DNA of 64,000 bases from NCBI GenBank assembly GCA_021818445.1, contig JAKAEB010000002.1:61457-125456 (forward strand). Reading direction: 5' to 3'. The notes beneath the pieces were generated by a model. That model did no database searches. It was not told where the DNA came from and saw only the letters and a program-made list of their open reading frames with translations. This stretch comes from Planctomycetota bacterium. Lineage in GTDB: Bacteria; Planctomycetota; Phycisphaerae; WQYP01. This document shows, in pieces, positions 55,435-63,788 of the stretch (position 1 is the first letter of the stretch; each line of letters begins with the position of its first letter). Position numbers and translations under genes: made by a program.

Positions 55435-56181
55435 CTATGCGCCCGGCGATGTCGGCTTATCGGTGCCATCTCCCAAGGCTTTGGGGGCCATGGAGGCTTT
55501 AAGCTTGGCGAGTTCGTCATCAACGCCAGCGGTGGATCGCAAATTATCCAAGTCGCGTTCGGTTTGGGTGCGGGAATCAAGCGGATCTTGCAGCGCTCCA
55601 GATTCGGTAAGACTCTGCAAGGCGTCTGCCCGTGCCTGCATCTTTTCCGATTTATCTTTAGCCCGTTGGAGAGCATCGCCGACATCATCAAAATTTTTAC
55701 CCACACCGGATAGGCTCTCGGACACACGCACCTGTGCTTTGGATGCATTAAACTGGCTTTTCATCACCTCTTTTTGCACGCGGAATTGGTCAATTTTAGC
55801 CTCAAGCTGCTTCTGGTAAGCAATAAGTTTTTGGGATTGCTCCACGATATGATCATGGGCCTGCTGGAGCATCTGCAATTTTTGTGCGGCCCCCTGCTTA
55901 GCTGTCAGGGCGGCCTTGGCCAGATCGTCGCGATGCAACTGCACCGCCATCCGGGCGTCACTATCGCTGTGCTGAATTTCCAGTTGGGCAGCATCCATTT
56001 GATGTTCAAGCGATTTCTGTTCGGTTACGACATCGGCCAAATTGCGCCGCGTTTCCTGCAAGCCGGAAAGCATGCGTTCATAAGACAGATCTAATGTGTC
56101 ATTGGGGTTTTCCGCCCGCGATAAAAAGTTATTAACTTTGGCTTCAATAATGTCCGAGGCCCGTTTGAAAAAACTTGACAT
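55435..56181 (-). CDS. pspA: PspA/IM30-type phage shock protein
   Basis: 248 residues. Long coiled coil that oligomerises on the inner face of the membrane and buffers membrane stress. It opens with MSSFFKRASDIIEAKVNNFL and continues with the IM30 pattern DLSYERMLSGLQETRRNLAD, then QMDAAQLEIQ and KAQVRVSESLSGVGKNFDDV. The Pro-rich tail PKALGDGTDKPTSPGA is longer than in E. coli. It is the last gene of the minus-strand run 58479-55435 with YbjQ proteins. Confidence 0.9.
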   Translation of the reverse strand: MSSFFKRASDIIEAKVNNFLSRAENPNDTLDLSYERMLSGLQETRRNLADVVTEQKSLEHQMDAAQLEIQHSDSDARMAVQLHRDDLAKAALTAKQGAAQKLQMLQQAHDHIVEQSQKLIAYQKQLEAKIDQFRVQKEVMKSQFNASKAQVRVSESLSGVGKNFDDVGDALQRAKDKSEKMQARADALQSLTESGALQDPLDSRTQTERDLDNLRSTAGVDDELAKLKASMAPKALGDGTDKPTSPGA

Positions 56182-56226
56182 CTCATGCTCCTGTAAAACA
56201 CAAATGTTTGAAATGTAAAACGTTAA

Positions 56227-57057
56227 TCAGTCATTGACCGGTATGACGATTTGCGGTGTGGCCGGTTCGGGTATGACGGACTGGTCTTCAATGGGCTTTA
56301 CGGCCGTACCTACCGCAAAAAATTCGATCACATGCGGCTGCCAGTTGTGCGAACCTTCATGCAGATTTACGCCCACAATGCCCTCGGCACCGGCCTCGTG
56401 GGCTTCATTCTGCATTCGTTCCATCGCCAATTCACGGGCATCGTACATGGCCTGAGTAAACTGCGTAATTTCCGTGTTTCGCCCCACATTGCCCAGTGAC
56501 TTGAGAAACCCTTGATGCGCTACGTGATACACGCAGGAGCCCATCACCATTTCCAACGGCCGATGTCCGGCCTTAAGGAGCATCCAAAAATCCTGACCGG
56601 AAAGATCAGACGTGAATGGTCGGCCCTGCGGCCCTTTAAATCCCGGATGGCCAGAACTGTGCGCAATAGCCGTGCCAATGGCCATAAATTCCAGTATCTC
56701 GCGGTCCCACTCCAGCCGTTTGACCTCCAGCCGGACACCCACCACACCATCGGCGGCGACCGCCTGTGCTTCCTCAGTCATGCGGGTCATGGCCAACTCG
56801 CGAGCGTGATACATGGCCTGCGAAAGGACATTAAGTTCCTGATTTTTTGACCATTGGCCGTATTGAATCCCCATGTGATAGATGCACGAACCCACACACA
56901 GGCCGATCGGTTCAAAACCCGCTTCGCGAACCATCAAAAATTCATTAACTGAAAGATCGGATGTGAATATCCCCTCGCTTTGACCGCTTTCGCGCAAACC
57001 TTTAAGTCGTTCAATGGCGTGTTTGGGCAGCCCATCAAGTGCAGGATTTTGCGACAT
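56227..57057 (-). CDS. Two-repeat YbjQ/heavy-metal-binding-domain protein
   Basis: 276 residues containing two YbjQ-type (PF01906) domains. Each has a strand IYHMGIQYGQ or VYHVAHQGFLKS, the helix with QAMYHARELAMTRM or QAMYDARELAMERM, and the GVVGVRLEV or GIVGVNLHEGSHN loop before a closing FxAIGTAI strand. YbjQ domains form pentamers; metal binding was inferred for the family and is not proven. GAGGAGGT lies just before ATG 57057; the longer frame upstream is not needed. Part of the PspA cluster. Confidence 0.8.
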   Translation of the reverse strand: MSQNPALDGLPKHAIERLKGLRESGQSEGIFTSDLSVNEFLMVREAGFEPIGLCVGSCIYHMGIQYGQWSKNQELNVLSQAMYHARELAMTRMTEEAQAVAADGVVGVRLEVKRLEWDREILEFMAIGTAIAHSSGHPGFKGPQGRPFTSDLSGQDFWMLLKAGHRPLEMVMGSCVYHVAHQGFLKSLGNVGRNTEITQFTQAMYDARELAMERMQNEAHEAGAEGIVGVNLHEGSHNWQPHVIEFFAVGTAVKPIEDQSVIPEPATPQIVIPVND

Positions 57058-57058
57058 G

Positions 57059-57991
57059 TCAGATAACCTCCTCAGAAAGCTCCAACGACCGGCGCATCGG
57101 TTTATCCTGAACGCTGAAAACGGCTCTGACGTTAACAGGTCGATGCATTCCTGGTTCGTGCTGGACGGCCGTCCCCATCGCGATGTGGCGATACATGCAA
57201 CGGCCGCCGGGATAATTCTCGTCCGGCTCAAAATAAAGTAACTCAGAAAATTGGGTGCGAGCCAGCACTCCGGTGCCAAGTCGGGCACCGTCACTGGCCA
57301 GCAGTCCATAGGCCGCCTGCCGAACGCGATTTGCAAATGCGGATATTGCAGTCAGTTCGCAATTCTGGTAGGCCGTAACTGCCAGATTGGACACCACACC
57401 CTGCCTCCGATAGGCGGGCTGGTAAAGCCAGTCATAATGTGCCCCAATCGCCAGGCCAACCGGCACAATACCCGCCTCCAGCAGGCGAACAAATTCAAGT
57501 GCCGAGACGGTCGCCACCACAGGAACTTTGGATGGCGGCAGTGAATCGATGGTGACCGCCGTGCCGTAAACCGCGAAATCCATTTGCTCGCGTCCAAGTT
57601 CCGCCAGGCGAGACACCTTCATCCGCACGTCGACAATGGCATTGGCACCAAGCAACACCGCCTCCTGTACCATCCGCTCTATCGCGGAGTGCCAGCCGGC
57701 AGCGTGTCCCTTGGTCCATGAGAAACCAAAATTAAACCAGCAGTTTCCCGATACCATCCCCACCGGGCGAATGCCGTGCGTCCGCATGGCCAGCAGGCTG
57801 CCGATGGACGTGGTAGAGACCCACGGAAGTTTGCGATTGCGAGTATCGGACAGGCGTTTGATGACAAAATCCGGTAGATGGCCGGTATCCAGCGCTGTTT
57901 GCCAGGCGGCGTCACGGGCCTGCTGCTCGGCGGCGTGCTGCGCCGCATCGGGGTCGGGTGTGCCGCCGACGATTCTGCCCAGCAAGCCCAT
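57059..57991 (-). CDS. Second two-repeat YbjQ-type protein
   Basis: 310 residues. After a 60-residue N-terminal part with an Ala/Gln-rich helix (DAAQHAAEQQARDAAWQTAL) come two divergent YbjQ-type repeats (SIGSLLAMRTHGIRPVGMVS, VQEAVLLGANAIVDVRMKV, then a second with LEFVRLLEAGIVPVGLAIGA). No signal peptide. The stop is one base before the start of the smaller YbjQ gene. Together they encode four such domains. Confidence 0.78.
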   Translation of the reverse strand: MGLLGRIVGGTPDPDAAQHAAEQQARDAAWQTALDTGHLPDFVIKRLSDTRNRKLPWVSTTSIGSLLAMRTHGIRPVGMVSGNCWFNFGFSWTKGHAAGWHSAIERMVQEAVLLGANAIVDVRMKVSRLAELGREQMDFAVYGTAVTIDSLPPSKVPVVATVSALEFVRLLEAGIVPVGLAIGAHYDWLYQPAYRRQGVVSNLAVTAYQNCELTAISAFANRVRQAAYGLLASDGARLGTGVLARTQFSELLYFEPDENYPGGRCMYRHIAMGTAVQHEPGMHRPVNVRAVFSVQDKPMRRSLELSEEVI

Positions 57992-58089
57992 AGGAAAATC
58001 CTCCGCAAATCAAGCAACATTACGTTGCCACCCACCAAGGAAACCTTCAAACTACGTGCCGAAGGACAACACCGCCATCTTCAGCCCGT

Positions 58090-58479
58090 TCACTCACCAA
58101 CCAAAAACTCCCGTAACACGCTGTGCGATTTTTCCGCGTCCGCGGCCGCCGTTTTAAGTTCTGCATCCACGGCCTCGAGCCAATCGGCTAAAGGTAAATC
58201 ATCGGATTTAAGCGCAATACCTCTCACCACCTTGGTGCGGCTGGTTTTAATGCCCGCTGGTTCTTTTTCGAGAACGAATTGAAATGTTCCGAGTTGTAAA
58301 CTGATACTGGCTACATGCTGTGTTTTGGCAAGCAGGCCATCACGCTTGCGCTGCACATGTACCATACCGGGAAGACTTTGTTCCAGCCGGACAGCCAGCG
58401 CTTCCAGAAACGCCCGCATGTCGCCGGTGGACCGTCTCATCCAAGCCGAGTAAACGTCAAAACTTTCGCCGCTGCTCAT
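58090..58479 (-). CDS. Small protein upstream of the YbjQ/pspA genes
   Basis: 129 residues, soluble, no cysteine. It starts SGESFDVYSAWMRRSTGDMR and holds a mixed alpha/beta core (SISLQLGTFQFVLEKEPAGI) and a C-terminal helix (LEAVDAELKTAAADAEKSHS). Proteins of this look sit beside YbjQ genes in other Gram-positives and planctomycetes, as far as I recall. Function unknown. First gene of a run of four on the minus strand ending at pspA. Confidence 0.65.
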   Translation of the reverse strand: MSSGESFDVYSAWMRRSTGDMRAFLEALAVRLEQSLPGMVHVQRKRDGLLAKTQHVASISLQLGTFQFVLEKEPAGIKTSRTKVVRGIALKSDDLPLADWLEAVDAELKTAAADAEKSHSVLREFLVGE

Positions 58480-58526
58480 GTCAAAGGGAAGTATAGCTTA
58501 CGGCGATCAATGGGCAAACGGTCATT

Positions 58527-59384
58527 TTAAGCCTGCCGCAGGATACCCTTGAGATTTGCCATCGTATGGCCCACATCGTCAGAACGCATCAATGTTTCGC
58601 CAATCAATACCGTCCGAATTCCCGCCGCGGCCAGACGCTGAATGTCGGCTTTATCGCGGATGCCGCTTTCGGCAACCAGAACCTGCTTATCTTCCACAAA
58701 CTCCGCAAGGCGAATACTGTTGACAATATCAACTTCAAATGTCGTCAAATCGCGATTATTGATACCCAGCAGGCTGTAACTCCGCATGGGAAAACCCAGG
58801 ATCGACCGCATTCGTAACAGGCTTTCCATTTCATGTACCTCGATGAGCGCGGTCAGGTGTAATTCTGCCGAGAGAATGAGCAAATCCATCATCTGCGAAT
58901 CGGTCAGTATCTCCGCAATCAATAGGATTGCGTCGGCACCGGCAGCACGTGATTCCCAAACCTGATAACCGTCGACGATGAAATCTTTGCGCAGCAACGG
59001 CAAGGGAACATGTTCACGCACCATCTGCAGGTAGGCCAATGAGCCTTGGAAATATGGTTCATCTGTAAGGATGCTTAGTGCATCGGCACCGGCAGCGTGA
59101 TAAATCCCGGCCTGCCGAACCGGGTCAAAATCTGACTGAATTACGCCGGCCGACGGGGATGCCTTTTTAACTTCCGCAATGATATTGACCAGACCCTTAG
59201 GCTCGCGGGTAATGGCAGCAAAGAAATTTCGCACGGGGGGAGCGTCCTTGCAGCGAGCCTGAAGTTCGCCTAAAGGCATCGCTGTCTTGGATTGCGCGAT
59301 TTCCACCTTTTTTGTATTTACAATTTTTTCCAATATATTCAGGTTCGGTATCCTTTTGTCGGAGTCTCTATTGTTAAGTGACAT
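58527..59384 (-). CDS. trpC: Indole-3-glycerol-phosphate synthase
   Basis: 285 residues. Closes the indole ring in tryptophan biosynthesis. Barrel motifs: NIIAEVKKASPSAGVI, LSILTDEPYFQGSLAYLQMV, PLLRKDFIVDGYQVWESRAA, GADAILLIAEIL, LLGINNRDLTTFEVDI, VAESGIRDKADIQRLAAAGI and VLIGETLMRSDD, with all catalytic Lys and Glu residues. The start at 59384 (MSLNNRD) is chosen because NILEKIV, the usual N terminus, is only 15 residues away. It may overlap the divergent CPBP gene by 14 bases. No other trp gene is nearby. Confidence 0.94.
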   Translation of the reverse strand: MSLNNRDSDKRIPNLNILEKIVNTKKVEIAQSKTAMPLGELQARCKDAPPVRNFFAAITREPKGLVNIIAEVKKASPSAGVIQSDFDPVRQAGIYHAAGADALSILTDEPYFQGSLAYLQMVREHVPLPLLRKDFIVDGYQVWESRAAGADAILLIAEILTDSQMMDLLILSAELHLTALIEVHEMESLLRMRSILGFPMRSYSLLGINNRDLTTFEVDIVNSIRLAEFVEDKQVLVAESGIRDKADIQRLAAAGIRTVLIGETLMRSDDVGHTMANLKGILRQA

Positions 59385-60312
59385 TCTCCCCGCCATTTTT
59401 CTCGTCACATTGGTGCTCTCCCCTTATATCTTACTTAAGCTTCAGGTATTTTCACCTGCCGCACTGGGCAATGCGCCGCAACGCCCCAATCAACTGACCT
59501 ATATCGACCTCGCTGCTGCACTTTTTATCGCCCTTGGTACACCGTTTATTTTTGTAAGTTTTACCCGGCGAGCGGATCTTTTAAGCACGCTCGTAGACTT
59601 GGCTGTCGCAGCATTTATCGTCTTTGTCCTCAGTTCCCGATTCACCGATGGTCGCCGCGGACTGGGTATTTCCGGGGCGGGGATATGGCGGGCTGCCGGG
59701 TTCGGTGTTTTGCTTTATGCGGCGGTCATGCCGTGGCTGATCGTCGTTGAGATTGTTTCGGCAATCGCTCAGAAACATCTGTTGCACGAGAAAAATCAAA
59801 TGCATCCGGTGCTCAAACAAATCGAGCATGCACAGAGCCCGATGCAAATAGTGTCGCTCGTGGTAATGATCTGCATCATTGCACCTATTGCTGAAGAACT
59901 CTTTTTCCGCGGACTTCTCCAGACGCTGCTGATCCGGGGTATTGCCATCTGGCGGCGGCAGGATTCGAAGGCGAGGGAGGCAAAGGCCGGCGAGCGGGCA
60001 GCCGGTATTTTGATAGCGGCAGCCATATTTGCCACCGTCCATCTGACAGTGATCAAGGATGCGTGGTCGTGGTTACCGGCGCTGTTTCTGCTCGGGGTAA
60101 CGCTGGGCTACGCTTATGAACGGACGGGAAAGCTCTGGGCGGATATCACCATCCACGCACTGTTCAACGCCTTTGCTGTTTCACTGATAATTTTTGGGCA
60201 TGCAGGGCAACCACCGGTGAACCGATCGCCCGTTCATAACGGCCACACCCCGAGTAAGATGCACAGGGCTGGCAGCGGATCGGCGGGCAAACGGCATGCA
60301 ACCATCGGGTGA
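59371..60312 (+). CDS. CPBP family (Rce1-like) intramembrane metalloprotease
   Basis: 313 residues, seven or eight membrane helices. The abi/CPBP motifs are intact: EELFFRGLL (EExxxR), ATVHLTVIK (FxxxH-type), and HALFNAFAVS (HxxxN-type). Members include the eukaryotic CAAX endopeptidase Rce1 and bacterial bacteriocin-immunity and stress proteins. The TTG start at 59371 has GGAG six bases upstream. The stop overlaps the next start (TGATG), so it is translationally coupled with an Icmt-like methyltransferase. Confidence 0.82.
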   Translation: MLSDILPAIFLVTLVLSPYILLKLQVFSPAALGNAPQRPNQLTYIDLAAALFIALGTPFIFVSFTRRADLLSTLVDLAVAAFIVFVLSSRFTDGRRGLGISGAGIWRAAGFGVLLYAAVMPWLIVVEIVSAIAQKHLLHEKNQMHPVLKQIEHAQSPMQIVSLVVMICIIAPIAEELFFRGLLQTLLIRGIAIWRRQDSKAREAKAGERAAGILIAAAIFATVHLTVIKDAWSWLPALFLLGVTLGYAYERTGKLWADITIHALFNAFAVSLIIFGHAGQPPVNRSPVHNGHTPSKMHRAGSGSAGKRHATIG

Positions 60313-60953
60313 TGAGCAGCTATAACATATTTACAGCCGCGGGAGGCTATCAAAATCGAATGATGTTTCACCTATTGGGACAAATTCTTAACGTTGCGTG
60401 GATCGCCTTGCTGGTATTTTGGCTGGTTTCTGCGCGGCTTACTAAAAGGCGTGCCAAGTCCGCGTCATGGGCGAAAGCACAAAATGTGCTCATCAGGCTG
60501 GGTTTGGCCATTTTGTTTATTGCCATTTTTAAGACGGCCGGGCTGCGGCATGAGGTAATGAGATTGAATTTAATGAGGACATTTCTTGACGCGCCGGTTT
60601 TGCGGCTTTTTGACTTTGCCGTGGCGATTCTGGGCATGCTCTTTGCCACCTGGGCGCGGATTACCATCGGGCGCAATTGGGGTGTGCCCATGTCATTACG
60701 GGAAAATCATGAATTGGTTACCCGCGGCCCCTATGCCTGGGTGCGACATCCCATTTACACGGGCCTGTTTCTGGCACTTTTGGGGACAACCTTATTTTAC
60801 ATGGCTCCGCTGAGTATCCTCTTGAGTTTACTAATAAGTATATACTACTTTTACGCTGCCCGGCGGGAGGAAAGCACCATGCTTAAACAATTTCCCCAGC
60901 AATATCCTGAATATCAAAAGGAAACCAAAATGTTCTTCCCGCTGCTTTTTTAA
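60312..60953 (+). CDS. Isoprenylcysteine carboxyl methyltransferase family protein
   Basis: 213 residues with about five membrane helices. The Icmt-type SAM/lipid core is clear: WARITIGRNWGVPMSLRENH, ELVTRGPYAWVRHPIYTGLF, and C-terminal ARREESTMLKQFPQQYPEYQ. Bacterial members methylate small membrane lipophiles or act in carotenoid-like pathways; eukaryotic Icmt methylates prenylated cysteines. Its ATG overlaps the CPBP gene stop by one base (TGATG). Confidence 0.87.
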   Translation: MSSYNIFTAAGGYQNRMMFHLLGQILNVAWIALLVFWLVSARLTKRRAKSASWAKAQNVLIRLGLAILFIAIFKTAGLRHEVMRLNLMRTFLDAPVLRLFDFAVAILGMLFATWARITIGRNWGVPMSLRENHELVTRGPYAWVRHPIYTGLFLALLGTTLFYMAPLSILLSLLISIYYFYAARREESTMLKQFPQQYPEYQKETKMFFPLLF

Positions 60954-61081
60954 ATGGAATATTCTCAATGCACCGCCTGATGTGAACATTAACATGTCTG
61001 GCTAAAATCGTTATAAGTTCGACGGGGATACCTGAAACGGGTTCAACAATTGGTGCGAAATTGCGGCCACATAATACAGAG

Positions 61082-62380
61082 ATGGCAAATCGCTCACCGG
61101 GTGGCAGGTGCAAAATCGCGATGGCAGGGGCCTTAGTCGGTTTCATCATGGTGTCAATGACTGTGGTATCGAAAGATTCGGCCCACGAATTGTCGTATGT
61201 GAATTCCTTTGCCGAGCAACACTCAACGAAACATCCAGGTCTTTCCGGCCAACAAAGTTATCAGCGATTACTGACCGGTAATTGGTTTGGGTACAGGGAT
61301 CAACTCGCGCATGACGGGCTGATTGTTCGCGGCTCACTGCGGACAGACGCGTCGTGGAATTTGTCGGGCGGATTGGCGACTCGGCATTCAGCATTTCGTT
61401 CACTGCTCACCGTGGGTTTCAGTCTGCGGACCAATCACCTGCTGCACATTGCCGGTGGACGAATATATATTTCCTACCAGGGACTTTGGGGCCAGGACGG
61501 CAATCGCACGCAGCTTGGATCGCTGCAGGGATTTGCTGGAGTCGATGCGCCTCCCTTCAGCGAACTCTATGAACTGTATTACGACCAGCGCTTGGGTTCC
61601 ATACTTAACATTCGCATCGGGCGGCAGGATGCCAGCGACTATTTCGGCCAACCCCCGGATGCCCAAAAGTTTCTTAACCCGTCGCCCACAACGATACCCA
61701 CACTGATTCGCGCCCCATTTTCGCCGGAGTCCGCACCGGCGGCAGTGGTTGTGATAAGGCCGATTCCGACAGTCACATTTAAATTTGGTGCTTATTATTT
61801 CAATCGCTATCACCCAACGACTATCGACCAATTATTCAATACGTTGGAACCAAGTAACAGGCCGAACGGGACGTTTTTTATTACCGAGGGAGATTATCAT
61901 TGGCACGTCGGCAGTAATTTGCCCGGTGTGCTGGCGGTGGGCGCATCGTGGCGCACCGGTAGATTGCAGACACTGAACGGATCATTTCAATCCGGCGCAG
62001 GCAGTTGGTACGCATATGTAGATCAAACCCTGTGGGCGCACAATTGGGGCCCTACCATCGCGGGATATGAGATTATCAGTGGCGGCGATCGGCGTGCCGC
62101 CAATAACAGGATGGACTATTCATCGCTCGGTGGCCTGTTGGCCACTGGTCTTATCCCGTCCCGCCCCGATGACCAGATAGGCTTGGCTTACAATTGGGTG
62201 CACATAAGCGCGCTGGCGAATTTGCCCAAGCCGTATGAACTGGGGTTTGAGGCGTTCTATTCATTCAACTTTCCCAGAGGCATATCCATAACGCCCGATT
62301 TACAATATTTTATTCATGATGGCGGAGGTGTGCATCCCGATGCCCTGATGGCCACCATCCGCCTGACGCTGTCATTTTAA
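61082..62380 (+). CDS. OprB-type carbohydrate porin
   Basis: 432 residues. Signal peptide about residues 13-35 (MAGALVGFIMVSMTVVS), then a 16-stranded beta-barrel porin of the OprB family: NWFGYRDQLAHDGLIVRGSL opens the barrel, EYELYYDQRLGSILNIRIGR-like strands LYELYYDQRLGSILNIRIGR, and the C-terminal strand ends in Phe (MATIRLTLSF), as needed for outer-membrane insertion. It probably takes up sugars across the outer membrane; the GH13 enzyme at the window start could supply them. The start is uncertain; no good ribosome site precedes ATG 61082. Confidence 0.82.
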   Translation: MANRSPGGRCKIAMAGALVGFIMVSMTVVSKDSAHELSYVNSFAEQHSTKHPGLSGQQSYQRLLTGNWFGYRDQLAHDGLIVRGSLRTDASWNLSGGLATRHSAFRSLLTVGFSLRTNHLLHIAGGRIYISYQGLWGQDGNRTQLGSLQGFAGVDAPPFSELYELYYDQRLGSILNIRIGRQDASDYFGQPPDAQKFLNPSPTTIPTLIRAPFSPESAPAAVVVIRPIPTVTFKFGAYYFNRYHPTTIDQLFNTLEPSNRPNGTFFITEGDYHWHVGSNLPGVLAVGASWRTGRLQTLNGSFQSGAGSWYAYVDQTLWAHNWGPTIAGYEIISGGDRRAANNRMDYSSLGGLLATGLIPSRPDDQIGLAYNWVHISALANLPKPYELGFEAFYSFNFPRGISITPDLQYFIHDGGGVHPDALMATIRLTLSF

Positions 62381-63144
62381 TATCGGCACCCGGATTTCCG
62401 TCGCGTCCGCCCGTGCGTTGGCAACTTTTATCGTGGCCAATTGACGGGAAGAATGTTCGCTTTTCTACAGCGGTGGGCAAAGCGTTGCGCCCCATAGATT
62501 TTATCCAAGCACAGCGGCTCCTTTTGTTCCTGTCTGGATCGCCATCGCCAATGAGAATTCGCGCAAGCTACTGCTTACCGGGAAGTTGGCCACCTTGGAG
62601 CAACCCCAGAGATTTCTGGACGACCGCCTACGCCGAGTCAATATGCGGGTGTGGCAACAGCAGCAGAGCCGCCTCAAGAAGGAATCTCGGCACCCGGTTC
62701 AGCGAAACCGTGCGGCGAACAAAACTCACAACGAGCAATAACAATTTGGAACCACCGGTGTGGTGTGGTAAAAGACCGAATGGCGAGGCAGTTTGCACGC
62801 GGCGGTAGAGGTGCGTCCGAGAGCGTTGGGTGATACGGACGAGGTGAGACTTGACTGTTGGGCACGGCATTTTGGGGTCGCGGGCTTGCCATCACGGCGA
62901 TTGTGCCATCTATGGCACACAGCGTGGTGGTGATGGGCGTGGAGTCCGGAAGTATGGAAGAATGGAAACACCGAATATCGCTGCGGGGCAAAATTCAGGC
63001 AGCAACGCGATGCCTCCGGCTCGGCACCGGTCTCGCCATTTGGTCCAATCAACCAATACCCCGCTTGGACCGGGATATCGATGGGACCCAGGCCGCTGGA
63101 TTGAGTTGTTGGTCTGAAGGATTTTTGTTTAATGGGTTGAGATT
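62381..63144. other. Degraded stretch between the porin and the next gene
   Basis: About 760 bases without an intact gene. A plus-strand frame open at 62445-62741 reads FVPVWIAIANENSRKLLLTG then LATLEQPQRFLDDRLRRVNM and ends at a TAA; this looks like real protein (helical, charged, Gln-rich QQQQSRLKK) but has no start codon in its upstream part. Other open frames on both strands overlap and have no recognised family. This suggests remnants of a broken gene, fitting the transposase fragment nearby. Confidence 0.5.
62445..62741 (+). pseudogene. Possible gene remnant, frame without start
   Basis: Open from 62445 to the stop TAA at 62739-62741. The only in-frame ATG is deep in the frame (MRVWQQQQSRL). 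The peptide has protein-like composition, but I cannot assign it to a family. It is short and isolated, so this is a weak call. Confidence 0.35.
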
Positions 63145-63627
63145 ATGAAAAAAATGCCATCTTCGGTATTTTCCTTCGCCCTCGGTGTCGTTACGGCTGC
63201 GTCGCTCATTGGCAGTGGGTTTAATTGCGCGGTCGCGGCGTCGCTTTCGCGGCTTACCGATCACAATGCCAAATTATGGTTGACAGCGGTTCGTCACAAG
63301 GCATCAGCGGGCTATCCATTTTTTTTTACGGCGCACCTGCGCAATCTTGGGAAAGTTCCAATTTATTTTCCAAAGGGACTTGGGCCGCTGCAGTACTTCG
63401 ACGCGCAGGCAAGGCTTCTCGGCCACCACGGCCGTGTGCCGTGGCTGCGAGAGGGCACTTTCGGGCGAGAGATGAACGTCATATATCTTATTGCGGTCAG
63501 GATTTTGCCCGGAAAATCGATGCGGTATTGGGAGCGGGTGGAAATTAACCGCTACTTTGACATGTCAATGCCAGGGCGGTATGCGGTCCGTCTTTCCGTC
63601 GGCAGCCTTAGCCCGGATATTTCATAG
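63145..63627 (+). CDS. Secreted hypothetical protein
   Basis: 160 residues. Signal peptide about residues 1-32 (FALGVVTAASLIGSGFNCAVA). The mature part is a beta-sandwich-like domain with LWLTAVRHKASAGYPFFFTA, VPIYFPKGLGPLQYFDAQAR, and a final segment INRYFDMSMPGRYAVRLSV, a strand pattern (RYFDMSxPGxY) common in small secreted domains of planctomycetes and acidobacteria. No function assigned. Confidence 0.65.
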   Translation: MKKMPSSVFSFALGVVTAASLIGSGFNCAVAASLSRLTDHNAKLWLTAVRHKASAGYPFFFTAHLRNLGKVPIYFPKGLGPLQYFDAQARLLGHHGRVPWLREGTFGREMNVIYLIAVRILPGKSMRYWERVEINRYFDMSMPGRYAVRLSVGSLSPDIS

Positions 63628-63788
63628 GTTTTAGTCAAATGGGGTCTGGTGGTGCCAGTTGGGGGTGTCACGGTCCACTGTTTTTGTATTTATCGCGCTT
63701 AGCGCGCAATATCCCCCCGCTTCAACGTCCTTATCTATATTCCTGTTCCATCGGTTACGTCCTTTCTTTGCTCGTGGCCCACTTTGAC

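Noticed and set aside
62628..62870. Minus-strand frame with leucine-rich segment
   Set aside because: Low-complexity reading of a degraded stretch; no start context or family.
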